Notes: generated from the letters alone by a model not told the origin. A stretch of 64,000 nt of DNA from Hypoxylon rubiginosum (GCA_902806565.1 CADCXA010000069.1:392014-456013), one strand, 5' to 3'; positions 1 to 16,700 are shown, numbered from the stretch's first letter. Numbers and translations are program-made.

Positions 1-3000
1 TTATTAAACAATTATTATTAACCTTAAAAAACTTTATTATAAGTTAAAGCTTATATATTTAATAAAATTTAATACTTTAAAAAAAACTTTGAATTTAAAA
101 TTTTAATATAAATTAAATTATTTTATATTAATTATTATAAACTTATATTAATTAAATTATTTTAATATTATAAAATAATTAAAATTTATAAAACTTATTA
201 AATATAAAAAACTTAATTAAATATTACTTTAAATAAAATTATAATTAAAAACTTTAAAACTAAAAACCTAAAAATTAAAACTATAAAACTTAATAATAAA
301 ACTTAATAATAAAACTTAATAATAAAATCTAATAATAAAATTTAATAATAAAATTTAATAATAAAATTTAAAACTTAAAAACCTAATAAATTAAACCTTA
401 AATATTTAATAATAAAACTAAAATATTAAAATCTTTAAAAACTTTAAGTTTATATTTAAAATAATTATTTAAATAACTATATATTATAAAATTTAAAATT
501 AAAAAACTTTAATTAATATTATAAATATTAATATAAAAATATATATTAATATATTTTAAAAGAAAAAACCTATTTAAAATATTAGAAACTTTAATTTTAT
601 AAATTAAACTATTTTTAATTTAATTAAATATTAAGTAAAATTAATAAAAAAACTTTATATTTTAAAAAAATAAATTTTTTAAAAATATTTATAAAACTTA
701 TTTTATTAATTTAACTTATTATTTTAATAATAAAACTTTTATTTAAATTAATAATAACACTTTTATAAAAAATATAATTATTTATTAATAATTTAATTAA
801 TAATTTAATTAATACTTTAAAAAATATAAATTTTAAAAATAATATATTATATTTTTAAAAAAACCTATTAAAAAACATAAAAATAAAACCAAAAAAAGTT
901 ACTTAAAAAACCTTATATATATTTTTAAAATAAAACTTTTTATTTAATAACTTTTTTTTATAATTAATAAATTATTTATTACTTATTTTTTTATTTAATT
1001 TTTTTTAAAAAAGCCTTTTTAAATATTTATTAAACATTTTAAAATTAAATATAAGTTTTATTAACCTTATTATTATTAATATAAAAAACTAAAACTTTAA
1101 AAATATTTTTAAAAAACCAATTAAAATTAATTATAATATTAATTTTATTTAAAAATAATTTTTATTTAATATTTTCTTTTTTATTATATTTTAAAATAAT
1201 TTTATTTTAATAACTATATTAACTTTTAGTTTTATTATTTTAAATAATATAAACTTAATTATAATTATTAATATAATTATTAATAACTTAAAAACTATAA
1301 ATTAAAAAAAAAGTTATATAAAAATATATTTATATTTTCTTTTTTTTATTATAAACTTAAAATAATAAAAAAATATTTAATTTAATAAATTTTATATATC
1401 TTAATAATTATTTAATTTTAATTAATATTTTATTTAATTTAAATATATTAATTAATTTAAAATTTTTAAACTTTTTAAATTTATATTTTTCTTAAAAATT
1501 AAATATAAAATTAAAATTTTAATCTTTAAATATATTATTTAAAAAAAAATAAAAAATAAGCTTAAAAAAGTTTTTAATATTATTAATTTAAAATAACACC
1601 TAGTAATTTAAAATTAAATTAATATTTTAAAAAAAAATAAAAAATATAAACTTTTTTAAAATAATTAACAGTTTAATTTTTAATTATAAAGTTATTATAT
1701 TTAAAGTTAAATTATAAAATAAACTAATTAATAATAACATTTATTTTTATATATTATAAAAACTTTTATTTTTAACTATTAAAAAATAACTAGTTATTTA
1801 TATTAAAAAAAACTTTAATAACTTAAAAATTATAAACTTTAAAAACTGTAGAAAAATAATAATTAAATAAATAAACTTTTACTTATAAATTTTTAATATA
1901 AATAAAAATAAAATCGCTATTAATTATATTAAATATAATTTAAATAATAAAAATAATAATATTATTATTAATTAAAAAACTTAAAAAATTAAAATTAATA
2001 TTTAAATTTTATTAAAATTTATTATAAAAAAAAGCTTATTTTTATTACTTTTAATTAATAAAACTAATAAACTTACTAAGTAATTTTTTAAAATAAAAAT
2101 CTAAAATATTAACCTAAAAAAAAAAATTAAAAATATAAAAAATAAGCTTTATAATTTTAACCTTTATTTTAATAATTAAAATTTATATTAAATTAAAACC
2201 ATTATATTAATTAATATATTAAACGTAAACGATTCTTTTTTTAATTTATAAATTAATTAAACTAAATTATTAACTAATTAAACCTTATTAAATTACTAAT
2301 AAACATTTAATTTAAAATATATAAACTTAAAATTAAATTATAACTTTTAAAATTATTATTTTTATAAAAATACTTTTTATTTTATAATAAGTTATAAAAT
2401 AATTAAATATTTAAATAATAATAATATCTTATATTATAATTATATAAATAAAAAATATATTTTAAAAAAAATAATAAAAAATATAAAACTTATAAATATT
2501 TTAATTTTTAAATATATTATTATTAAAATATACTATTAAAAAATTCTTATTAAAAAAAACATTTTTAGTTATATTAAAAAATATAATTTAAATAATAACT
2601 TAATTATTTATTATATAAAATACTATTAAATATAAATTAAAATCTTTTATAAAATATAAAAAAAAAAAAAAAAAAAAACTATAAAAGTTTTATTTATAAA
2701 AAAAACTAAACTAAATTAATATTTCTTATTTAAATATTAATTTTATTTTAAATTTAAATAATAACTTAACTTTTAATAATTTAAATATATATATTTATTA
2801 TTATAAAAAATAAATATAAAAAGATTTTAATTAAATTAAAATATATATAATTTTTTAAATAAAAAACTTTAATTAAATTTCTAATATTAAATAAAAAATA
2901 AGTTCTAAGGGTAATTTTATTAATATTAATATTAAAAATAAAAATAATAATATTAAAAAAGTTTTATAAAAACCTTTAAAAGTTGTTAATTTTATTAAAA

Positions 3001-6000
3001 GTTTAAAATTTATTAAAACCAACACTTTTTTTAATTATAAAATTTAAAAGTTTTAATTTAAAAAATTATAATTAATTTAAATAAATAATTCTTAATTACT
3101 TAAAAAAAAATAACTTAAATAATACCAGGATTTATAAGTTTATTTAAAAATATATTAAATAAATTATAAACTTATTTTATTTTTATATATATTATTAAAT
3201 TTATTATTAAAAAATATAAAAAAAACTTTATTAATATAAATAAAATAAACTTAAAATTTAAAACTTAAAAAAACTTTATTTAAATTAACTTAATTAATAA
3301 AAAAAAGTTTTTATTATTATTTTTTTATATAGGTTTTTTTTATATATAAAAGAATTTTACTTATTATAACTTAATTATATATTTAATTTTTATTTTAACT
3401 TTTAATTAAAATAAAATTATATAAAAATAAAAATAAAATAATTATAATAATTAATATAAAAATATAATTTAGTTTAATTATTAAGTTTTATATAATGAAA
3501 TTTAAACTTTTAATATTTAAAACTTATTTAATATAATTAAAATTTAAATTTTATATTTTTATAAAAGTTATAAAAATTATAAAAAATCTTATTTAAATTA
3601 AAAACTAGTTCTTATAATATTTAATTTATATTATAAAAAACACTTTTATATTATTTAAATTACTATTAAAATTAAACTTTATTTTTTTTATAAAAATAAG
3701 TTTTTATTATAAAAACTTTAAAATAATAAGTAATTTAATTTTTAAAGAAACGTTAATAAAAATACTATTAACATTTAATTAACTAAGTAAAAAACAAATA
3801 AAAAAACTAATATAATTAAAACTTATTTTAAAAAACTATTAGTTATTAATAATTAAAATTATATTAATAACTATAAAAAACCTATAATAAAAAAAATAAA
3901 TAACAATAAAATATAAAACGTTTTATTTTATAAAATAAATCTATAAATATTATTAATATTAATTAATAAAATAGATTTTTTTAACTTTTTTAATAATTTT
4001 TATAATAATATATAAACTAGTTTAATAAATATTTTTAAATATAACTTTAATAAAAATAAAATAATTTTTTATATATTAATAAATAATAATTTTTTTAAAA
4101 CTATAAAAACTATTATTTAAAAAACTATTAAAAAAAAAAAAAAAAAAAAAACCAAAATTAATATAAAATAAAAACTAACTTTAGTTTAATTTTTATTAAT
4201 ATTATATATAAACTTAAAACTTTAAAAGTTAATTTTATTAATAATATTTTTATTAATAGTTTTATATTATTAAAATTATTTAATTAAAAGAAAAAGTTTT
4301 TTTAATTAATATAAAACTAAGTTAAAAACCTTTTAACGTTTTATAAAAAAAACTTTTATAAAAATATTTACTTTAAATTTATAACTTAGTTTTATAATAA
4401 ACATTTAAAATTTAATAAGCTTAAAATAATTAAAAAAAAATTAAAAACATTAAAATAATTAATATTAAAAAAAAATTTTTATTAAAATACTTTATAAAAA
4501 AAAATAACCTTAACTTAAAATTTTAATAAAATTAATTATATAAAAAGAAACATAACGTTTAATTATATAATTAAAACCATTTTATATTTTATATAATAAA
4601 CTAAAAATATTTTTATTTTTATTTTTCTTAAAAATAAAATTATTTAAATTTTAAAAAAACACTTAAAAAATAATATTTTATAAAAAAACCACAACTTATA
4701 TTAAAATATTTAGTTTATTATTAAAAAAAAAAAAAAATCTTTTAAATTAATTAACATTTATATTAAGTTTAATAAAAAATTAATTTAAAACGTTTTTTTA
4801 TTAAAAAATTATAAAAATTATTTTATAAAATTTATAATATAATTAAATAAAATTAAGTTTTTTTAATAAGTAATTAATAACTTTTATAATATTAATTAAA
4901 TTAATAAAAATAATATTATTATTATAAAAAGTAATATATTTAATTACTTATTTTTTAAAAATAGTTATTTAAATATTTTATAATTTTATATTAAATAAAT
5001 ATAAGTTTTTTTTTAATAATATAAAAGTTAAAAAATTTACTTTAAAATATAACGTTTTATTTTTAAATATATAAAAAATATTAATATTATTTTATTAAAT
5101 TTTAAACTTACTAATATAATAATAAATAAAAAAAAGTTAAAATTTTATTATTTAATAATAAAAATTATAAAATATATTTATAATATTTATAAAAAAAAGT
5201 TAATTTTATTAAAAACTTTTAAAATATAAAAATAAGGTTTTTATAAAAATATAAAAAATATTAAATCTTTTATTAATATTATTATTTATTTTAAGCTTTA
5301 AATTAAATTATACGTTTTAATTATTATGTTTTTAATAAAACTACTTTAAAAAACACTTTATAAAAATAAATAAAAAATAAAAAATAAGTTATATAAATAT
5401 TAAAAAATATATTAAATAATATTTTATATTTTATTAATTTTAATTATATTTATAAAAAACTAATTATCTTATAAATAAATATCTTAAAAAATAATTAAAG
5501 CTATATATTAAAATAGTTTAATAATTAAAATATTTTTTTATTTTTTAAAATATAAGTTAAATATATAATATAAAATAAAAGAAATTATAATATTTTAAAA
5601 CTTAAAACTTTAGTTATTATAAAATTCTTTTATTAATTGTAAATTTATTTTTATAATATTTATTTTTTATTATAAATAAATATAAAAATATTAATCACTT
5701 AATTAAATAATAAATTAATAAGTTTATTAAAAATAAAATTAATTTAATAAATTATTTATATTAAATTATTTAATTTTAAAATTAAATATATACCTAATAA
5801 ATTTAAGATAATAACTAACTTTTTATTTTATAAAAAAAAAAGCTTTTTAAATAAAAAAAATAATTAATAAAAAAATAATATTAATAAATATATTAATAAT
5901 TAAATCTATTTTATTTAAATTATTTTAATTTTTCTAGCTTTTTTTAATATTAAATATATTTTATTATAATTACTAAAAAATTAAAGTAATAAATCCTAAA

Positions 6001-9000
6001 GAATTATAAAATATTTAAACACTTTTATTTATTCTTTTAATTTAAAAAATAAAAAGATAATAAAAAATCAATATATTAAAACAAAATTTTAAAATAAAAT
6101 ATTTTAATATATAATAACTAAAAGTATTTTATAAAAAAAACTTAAAAAAAAGTTTTATTAATAATAAATTATTAATTTATCTTTATAAAAAAATTTAATT
6201 ATTTGGAAAAGTTATATTAAATATAATTATAAAATATATAACTTTATAATTAATAAAATAAAAAATATATATTATTAAAAAAAAAAAAATTTAAATATAA
6301 CTTAAATTATTTTTATATATTTTAATTATTAAAAATTTTAAACTATTAAACTTTATAAATTAAACTTATATAATAAACTAAATAATTTTTTTATTATATA
6401 AATTATTAATATATAATATATATTTTATAATTAAAAAAAAAAGTTATTATAAAAATAAAATAAAAAGTTAATAATTAACTTAAAATAAAAACCATTTTTA
6501 ATATTAAAATAAAAATTATAATTAATTTTATTTAAAAAAAAATTATTTTTAACTATAAAACCTTTTTATTAATAAAATATAATAAAAGCTTAAAAATTAA
6601 AAAAACTTTTAAAAGTACTTATTTAAAAAAAAATTTAAAAAAAATTTTAAGCTCTTTTTATTATCTTAAAATATAAAACTAAATAAAAATTAATTATAAA
6701 AAAATTATTAAAAGATTTTTTTAAATCTTAAATAAAAATAATAAAAGCTAAATATTATATTTATTTAAAATTATTTAAGCTAATTAAATATTAATTAAAC
6801 TTAATAAAATCTTTTTATATAAAACTATATATAAATAAAAAACTATAATATTTATTAAAATTATAATTTTTATATAATAAATATTTAAATAAAATAAAAT
6901 AAAAAATTATAAAAAGTTTTTAATAATTTAAATAAAACTTTTTTTTAAAAAAAAAAAAAAGATTTTTAAAAATTGATTATTATTTTTACAAGGAAAAAAA
7001 AAAGGTAATTAAATAAAAAAATAAAAAATATATAAAATAAACTAAGAATATAATATTATAAAAAAATAATTTTATATTTTTATTTAATATTTTTTATTAT
7101 ATTAATATTTTAAATAAAAATAAGTTTTATTATAATTAATTAAAACTTTATTTAATTAATTAAATTTATAAAAAAAATAAATATAATATTTATAAATTAA
7201 ATAATATTATTTTAAAAATTATATTTTTAGAAAATTAGTTTAAGTTTTTTATAAAAAATAAATAAAAATACTAAAAATTTAATAACTTTTTTAATAACTT
7301 ATAAACTATAAAACCAAATAATAAACAATATAATTAAAATAAAAATAATAATATAAAAGTTTATTAAAATAATTTATATTAAAATAAATATATTTTAATT
7401 AATAGTAAAATAAAATAATAAACCATTAAAATTATTTTAAAAAACAAGATTATTTTTAAAAATAAAGTTTTTTAATTATAATAAATTAAAATCTATTTTT
7501 TTAAAAAAATAAAAAAGAAATATATTATTATATTAAACCTTATAATATTTACTAACCTTAAATCACGTTTAACTTAAAAAAATAAAAGAAAATAATTATA
7601 TTTATATTTAATATTATAATTAAAAATCTATAAATATATAATATATAATTAATATATAACTAAAAAACTTTATTTAAAACACCTTATTTATTTTTTCTTT
7701 TATAAATTTTAAATTTTCGTTATTTAAAGTTAATTTATTTATTTAACTTTTATTTTATTTTTTATTTATTTTAAAATCAAGTTAATTTTATTAATAAAAT
7801 AAAAAAACGTAATATTTAATATAAAAACTTCACTTTTTATTTCACTTAATTTAAAATCTTAATATTAAACCATTAAAATTAAATTAATAAATTCTTTAAT
7901 ATAAAATTTTTAATTAAAAAAAAATCTTAATACTGTTAAATTTAAAAATTCTTAAATTAATAATTTTAAAATTCATATGTTTTATTAAACATTAAAATAA
8001 TATAAATATTATAAAACTTTTTTATAACATTAAAAATAAACTTATAGTTAAAAAAAAGTTATATTTTAATATAATTAATAAAATTAAATATTTTTATATA
8101 ATATTAATAATATTAATAAATTACTTTATTTAAAAAACCATATATTTAAATAAAAAAACTAAAAATATAATAATTATTTTATATAAATTTATTAAAATAA
8201 TTATTTAAAAAACCTATATATTTAATATTAATAAATAAAAATAATAATTATTTTAAAAATAACTGTTTAAAAAAAAGGTAATAATTTTATAAAAGGTTAA
8301 TTATTTATTAAAACTTTTAATTAAATATTTTTTAAAAAATATATTAATTAATAATAAAATTATTAAATATATAGAAATTTATATTATAAATTATTTAATA
8401 AATTATATTAACTAAGTTTTTTTATAAAATTATTAAACTTTATTAATTTATAAATATTTATTATTAATATAAAACCTGGAAATTAAAAATAAAAATTTTA
8501 ATTAAAAATCTATTAAATTATTTATTAAGAATAATAAAAATAATAAAACTAAAAATTTTATTATTATATAAAACTTTAAAAAGTTATAAGGATTAATAAT
8601 TTAAAAAAATATAAATTATAATAATTTTTTTAACCTAGAATTTATTTTAACTAATAAAAGTTATAATATAAATTTAAAATTAATTTTTATATTTAAAATA
8701 AGTTAATTAAAAATGGTAAATTATTTATTTATTTATAGTTATTTATATAATAAAAATAATAGTTAATTAAAAATAAATATAATATTAAAAATCTAGTTTA
8801 TTTATTAAATATTAATTTAAATTTTAAAATTTTAAAAAAACTAATTATAATATATTTTATTTATAATAAAATATAATCTTTTAAATAATTTTAATAAAAA
8901 CTTTATATTAAATTAATTTTAAAAAAATAAATTAAGATTATAATTATAAAAAATAAATAATATATTTATAAAAATATTTTAAATTTAAAAATAAGTTTTA

Positions 9001-12000
9001 ATATTTATATTAAACTTTTTTTAAAATATATACCTAAGTATAAAAATAATATTATTAAAATTAAAAAATAATAATAAAAATAATATATTAAACTTAAGGT
9101 TTTTATAATATTTTTAAATATATTATATAATAATAAGTTTTATAATATTATTATTATTATTAAACATCTTAAATCTTTTTAAATAAATAAAAGTAAATAT
9201 AATAATTATAATTTAAATATTTTGTATTATTTTAAAAAATAATTTAAGATATTTTAAAAAAACTAAAAAATTAAAAAAAAAAGGAAATATAAAAAATAAA
9301 AATTATTATAAAATTCTTAGTTTTTTATCACCTTAAAAAAAGTGGGTACCACCAATTAAAAACTAGTTTATATATTATATTAATATATTATTAATTTATA
9401 ATTAAAATTAATAAAAACTTATTTATATAATAAATTATTTAATAAAATACTTATATAAAACTATATAAATATTAAAAATATTTAATATTTTTTTTTTTTT
9501 TTAATTAATATAATTCACTTTATATTTTTTATTTTTTTCTTTTAAAAAACTTATAATTATAATATTTTATAACTATAATAATAATATATAAAAAAAAAAA
9601 AACAATATCCGTTAATATTATAAATTTTTTAAAAAATATTTATTATATTAATAATGTTATTAATTAATAAAAGTATTAATTAAAACTTTTAAAACTTATA
9701 ATAATAATATTTTTTTTTTTATTTAATTAAAATTAAATTTATATATTATAATTATATTATAAAATATTTTATTTTTATTAAAAATAAACTTTAAACTTTA
9801 ATATAAAAAACTTATATTTATAATTACAAGTTTTTTAATTTTATATAAAAATAAAAAATATAATAAATTATTAAAAATAAAAAAATTTTAATTATTTATT
9901 ATAAAAAATATATTATTTATTAAATTAATCTATAAAATTAAAACATTATAAATTTTAAAAAATTATAAAATAAATAATTTTAATAGTATTATATTTACTT
10001 TAATTAAATAATATAACTTATAATTTATTTTGTAAATAACTTATTATAATTTTACGGCATTAAATAAAAACCTTAATAATTATATAATTTTTTATTTTTA
10101 TATAATATTAATTAATATATAAAAAAAATAAGTTTATATTTTTAATATTTTTATAAATAAAATAAGTTTTTCTTTTATTAAAGTATAAATATTATTTATA
10201 AACTTAAATAAAATATATAGTAATAATAAATAAAAAATAATAATTAAAAACTTTAAAAATTTATATTAAATTTAAATTATTTTTTAAAATAATAAATAAA
10301 TATATAGTTATTAAATAATATATAATTTTTATTTATTATTTAAAAAACTAACTACTTTACTTTAATTATTAAAAAATAAAAACCTTAATTAAACTTTAAT
10401 TTTAAATATTTTTATAAAAATAACATTTAAATATATTAAAATTAAAATAACTATTAAAAAACTTTTATTTATTAAACGGCTTATAATATTAATTAAATTA
10501 ATATATAATTTTATATTTAAAATAAGCCTAATAAAATTATAATTTATAATAATTAATATAATTAAAAACATTAAAAATAACTTTTTAAATAATAACTTAT
10601 TTAATTTTCTAGATAATTTTCTAGATTTTAAACTTATAAAAAAAAAGAAAAATAAAACTAAAAGTAATTTAAAAAAAAGCGTTATTATTATAATTACTTT
10701 TAATAAAATTATATAAAAAATTAAAACCTAATATTTTCTTAAAAATAAAATTAATTTTAAAAAATAATATAAATATTTATTAAATTTTAATTATAACCTA
10801 GTTTTTTAAATAAATTTAATTTAAAAAATTAAATATAAATAAAAATTATTTATATTAATTAGTAAATAAATAACTAATATATAAAAAATTATAATAAATA
10901 AATTATAATTTATTAATTTTTATAACTAAATAAATTAAAACTAATATATTATTTTAATTAATATAATTAATAAATCACTTAAAACTAAAAAACTATTTAT
11001 AAAAAATATATATTTTATATTAACTAAAAAATAAAAAAAAACTAGTAATTTTATAAAATTAAATAATAAAAACAAGTTTATAATATAATTTATAAAAAAA
11101 GTTTTAAAATAAATTAATTAACTTAATATAAAAAGAAATAAATAAAAGGTTTTTTTTTATAAATTTAAATTAAAATAAAACCTTATTTAAATTTAAAAAA
11201 AAATTATAATAAAATACAGTAATTAATACTTTATAAAAAGTTATATAATTATTTTATAATTAAATTCTTTTTTTTTTTTTTTTTTAAAAAACTTACAAAG
11301 CTTTTTATATAATTAAATAACTATATATTATAAAAATATATACTATTTTATAAAATATTTTAAATATATTAATTAAGATATTTTTTAAGTTATTTTTTAA
11401 GTTAAATATAATTTAAAGTAAATAATAATATAACTGTTATTTAAGTTAAAAATTACCGGTATAAAAACAAAGTTTTATTATAATATAAATATAATTATAA
11501 TTATAAATATTAAAACCATGTTTTAAAAAAAATATTATATATTAATATTAATAAATATTTTATTAAATTTAATATAAAAATAATTTATATGGTTTAAGTT
11601 TTTATAAAATATTATTACTAATTTAAAATTATTTTTTTAAATATTAATTTTAATATATAATTTTTAAATATAACTTAAAAAAACATTTAATATATAATTT
11701 AAATTAATATAAAATATTAATATTATTATTTTAAAATATATAATAATAAATATAATAAATATAATTAATATTTTTATATATATAATGAATTTTATAAAGT
11801 AACTTTTAATATTTAAAAATAATAAACCTAGCGATTTAATTTTTAAATTTAATAATAATAAATTTAATAATTTAATTTTTAATTTTAAATAAAATAAACT
11901 AGTTAAAACTTTTAAATTAAAACTTATTTATTAATTATTAAATTTAAAAATATATTTATATAATTTTATATTTATTATTATATTAATTTATTGAATATAA

Positions 12001-13784
12001 TATTTAATTCTTTTTTAATTATAAAATATATATTAAAATATAATTTTATTTAAATTGAAAATAAAGTTTATTTAACTTATTTATAATAAATATTTATTAT
12101 TTTTATATATATATTTTTATTAATAATTTAACTTAAAAAAATATATATATAAATAATTAATAATTAAATTAATAAAATTAACTGTATAAAAAAAAAAGTA
12201 TTTATTATATTAATTATATTTTAAAATATTTTATTTATTTTATTATATTTAAAAAGAGTTTTTTATTAATAAAAATTATATTTTATATTAATTATTTAAA
12301 AACGAATAATAATTTTAAATTTATAAAATTTAATATTAATAATAATAATAATTATATATTAAATAAAAAACATAATAATAAAATTAATATAAAAAAATAT
12401 AAATTAATTAAATGTTTATATAAAAAACTATAAATATAAAACTTATATTAAATAAAATTAAAAATATTTATTATTTAAATGAACTAATAATTTAATAAAA
12501 TATAATAAAATAATAATTATAATTTTTATTTTAAAAGTTTTATTATATTATATATTTTTTTAAAATATAAAACTTAAATTAAACGTTTTATTATAATAAA
12601 ATTTTATTTTTAAAATTTAAAATTCTTATTTTATATTAATTTTATTTTTATATATATTCTTTTTATATTTTTTATATATATTATAATATTATAACGTTAT
12701 AAATATTTATAAAATATTTATAATTAAAAAAGATTTTTTTTTTTTATAAATTTATAATATTTAATTTAAATAATAAACGTAAATTTTATTAATATTAAAT
12801 TATAATTAAAAAAATAAATATTTTTTATTATATAATATATAATATTAATATATAATATATATTATTATATTAATTTTTATATAAATTTAATAAATATATT
12901 AAAATTTATATTTATAAATAATATTAATATAATAATATAATAATTAAGAAATAAAATTTTATTAAATTTAATATATTTTTATTTCTTAATAATTAAATTA
13001 TTATTAAAGCTTTTATTTATATTAATTTTTAAGTTTTAAAATTAATAATATTATAATAATAATATTATAAAATTATTAAATAATATATTAAACTTTAAAA
13101 TATAAAATTTTATTTAAAAATCATATTATTTTATTATATATATTTATAATTAATAAATATTTAAATATTATAATTATATTTTTAATTTTTAATTATTAAA
13201 ATTATATATATATTATTAGATTTTTTATATACAGTTTTTAAATTTAAAATTAATAAATATTATATTTTAAATTTATAAATATAATAATATAAACTATTTC
13301 AATATAATTAAATATTATTTTAATATAATTTAAAATAAGATTTTATAATTTATATTATATTAATTATAAATTATTTTAAATAATTAAAAGTTTTTTTTTT
13401 TTTTTTTATAAAATATAATATTTATCTTAAATAAAAAATATATATTTTATTAAAATTAAATTATATAAAATTATAATATTAATTAATTTAAAATTAATAT
13501 ATTTATAATTATAATAAAAGAAATTAATTTTTATTATTATATAATATATAATATTATATATAATATAAAATATAATATAATATATATTATTATATTAATT
13601 TTTATATATATTTAATAAATATATTAAAAATTTATATTTATATATAATATAATTATTTATAAATTATAATATATAATTAATTTTATATTTAATTATTAAA
13701 TAAACAAATATTATAATTATATTATTTTTTTATTATTAAAATTATATAAATATTTTAAAATATTTTATATTTTATTAAAGTTTT

Positions 13785-15500
13785 AAATTTACGGCTTTAT
13801 TAAATAGATTTTACGTTTTAATTAAATAAATTATAGTTTTTAAATATATATTTATTATTATATATAATAAACCTCGCTTTTAAATATATATTTAATTAAT
13901 TATTTTAATTATTTTTATATTTTTAGTTTTTTACTTTTTATTATATATGTTTTTTTATATATAAACTATAATATTTAAAACTTATTATTTAATTTAAATT
14001 ACTTATTTTATATATAAATAATTACTTATTATAATTTATATTATATAAATTATTTTATAAATAAAAAACAAAGTTAATAACTTTTTTATAAATTATTATT
14101 TATATTATTTATATTATTTTAAAAAACTTTAAATTAATTTATTTTTTTTTTCTTTTTTTTACGATATTTATATTAAATATAATAATTAATTTTATAAATA
14201 TATTAATTTCTTTATTAAACTTATTAATATTTATATTTTATTTAATAAATTTATATTTATATAATTAAAAAAAAACTTATTAAAATTAATTAAATTATAT
14301 AAATTAATATTAAAACTTTTATTATTTTAATTTTTATAAATAAAAAAAAGTTAATATTTATAAAAAAAATCTTAATAAGTATAATAATTTATATTTTTTT
14401 AAATAAAATTAAAATAAAAATAACTTTAATAATACCTTATAAATAATAATAAACTTTATTAATAATAACGCTGGTAATTTTAATAAATTTAAAAACTTAA
14501 AAATTAAAAAAACTTTAAAAATTAAAAAAACTTTAAAAATTAATTAAACTATTAAATTAATTTTTAAATTTATTATAAAAAACACTTAAAAATCTATAAA
14601 TTAAAAATCTATTAAACTAATTAAAATATTAATAAACTTATAATTATTTTTTAATAAAATAATTAAAATATTAATTAATAATAAGTTTATAAATAAAATT
14701 ATAAATATTAGTTTATTTTAATTAAACCTGTTAGTTAATAAAACTAGTAAAAATAAAATATTTATTTTTAAAAAACTTTATTATTATAATAATATTAATT
14801 TATAAAAAGAAAAATTAATTAAATAAGTTAAAAATTTAAACGTATATAAGAAAAAGATTTTAAATAATTTATATAAATTATTATATAAATCGGTTTTAAT
14901 TTAATAAACTTAATAACTTTTTTTTAAAAAAAAATTAAAAATTAAAATAAACCTAAATATTTATTTAATTATTTTAATAAAAAAGTTTAAAATTAAGTTA
15001 TTAATAATTTAAAAATAACTTAATATAAATATATATAATTTTAATAATATCCGGTTTAATAAACTTATATAATAATATATATATATTTTATTTAAATATA
15101 TTAAAACTATAAAATATATTATTTTATAATAACTTTTAAATTAATTTTATTTTATTATTGTTTTTAAACTTAAGGTTTTAATTTTTAAATTAATAAATAA
15201 AATTATAATTTTTACTTACTTTATTTTACTTTTTATTAAATAATAAATCTTATAAAAAAAATTACTAAAATAAGTTTAAATATCGTTAAATAAATAAAAA
15301 AATATTAAGGTTTTAAATTTATAATTTTATTAAATAAACTTTATATTTTAATTAAATAAGTTATGGTTTTTAATTATATATTTATTATTATATATAATAA
15401 ATTTAATTTTTAAATATATATTTAATTAATTATTTTAATTATTTTTATAATTTTAGTTTTTTATTTTTTATTATATATGTTTTTTTATATATAAATTATA
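13785..15500. repeat. Pair of degenerate direct repeats, about 190 bp each
   Basis: The stretch at about 13,785-13,975 recurs at about 15,305-15,500. Both hold the same order of landmarks: AGTTTTAAATTTA or AGGTTTTAAATTTA, then TTTTAATTAAATAA, TATTATTATATATAATAAA, TTAATTAATTATTTTAATTA and ATTATATATGTTTTTTTATA. Most differences are C/T or G/A transitions, for example ACGTTTTAATTAAATAAATTATAG against ATATTTTAATTAAATAAGTTATGG read in pieces. This is the pattern expected of diverged copies of one element hit by RIP. No coding capacity remains, so the element class cannot be named. Confidence 0.7.
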
Positions 15501-15519
15501 ATATATTTATTATAATTTA

Positions 15520-16700
15520 AAAGTAAATATTTTAAATATATAATATAATAAAAATAAAATAAAAATTTAAAATAAATATAAAACTTAAAATTTATTATAT
15601 ATATTATAAATTTTATAATTATAAATTATAACTTTTTTAATAAAACTATAAACTAGGAATTTTAATATTTTTTTTTTAATTTTTAATTTTAATAAAAAAA
15701 TGCGGTATTAAAAAATATTATAAAAATAACTATCTTTTTATTATCTTATAAAAAAAATCTAGCTAGAGTAATTTTTATATAAAAAAATTAATATATAATA
15801 TTATATAAAATAATTATAATTATAAATAATTATATAAATTTTAAATATTTAAATAATTAATTTTTATTATTAATTTATAATTAAGTTTTAAATTTTTTTT
15901 TAATATTTTATATATATAAATTTTAATCTTTTAATAAGTTTATATTATATTATTTATTTTATATATTAAAAACTAAAAAAAAAAAAAAAAACTAAAAAAT
16001 TTTATATAATAAACTTATATATTTATAAATTAAAATCTATAAGTTAAAACTTTTTAAATATAATAATAAACTTAATAAAAAAATTAGTTAGTAATATTAA
16101 TAAATTATTAAAATATTTATTAATAAATTTATTTTATAAATATATTAATATAAAAACTTTATAAAACTTTTTATAAAAATTTATAAAAATTCTTATAAAT
16201 ATTTTTATAAAATTTATATATTAATAAATTAAAAAATATAATAATATTAATAACTTATTAATAAAAAAATAAATTAATATTATTAATATAATAATTATAA
16301 TATTTATATTAATAAGTTTTATTAATTTTAAATTTTAATATTAATATATATAAAAAATATATTAAAATATTTATTATTTTAAAATATAAAAAAGTTATAT
16401 ATTTTATAATAAAAATATTTTAATTAATTTATTAATTAAACTTTTTTTTATTAAAAGTAAAATAAAATTAATTATAAAATATAAAAAATAATAAATTAAT
16501 TTAAATAAAAAATATTAAATATTATAATTTAAAAATAAATATTTTAAATATATAATATAATAAAAATAAAATAAAAATTTAAAATAAATATAAAATTTAA
16601 AATTTATTATATATATTATAAATTTTATAATTATAAGTTATAACTTTTTTAATAAAATTATAAATTAAAAAATTTAATAATATTTTTTTTTAAATTTAAA
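15520..16700. repeat. Second pair of degenerate direct repeats, about 170 bp each
   Basis: A unit at about 15,522-15,685 recurs at about 16,525-16,690. Shared blocks include AAATATTTTAAATATATAAT, AAAATAAAATAAAAATTTAA, TTATTATATATATTATAAAT and AACTTTTTTAATAAAA. Differences are again mainly transitions (CTTAAAATTT against TTTAAAATTT; ATAAATTATAAC against ATAAGTTATAAC). With the 13.8/15.3-kb pair this suggests that the last 4 kb before the gene island is built from multiple copies of one or two transposons or their long terminal repeats. Confidence 0.65.

Noticed and set aside
10389..10571. 60-codon open frame in the left AT block
   Set aside because: Composed almost only of I, L, N, K, F and Y, as any chance frame in such AT-rich DNA; no start context, domain or conserved feature.
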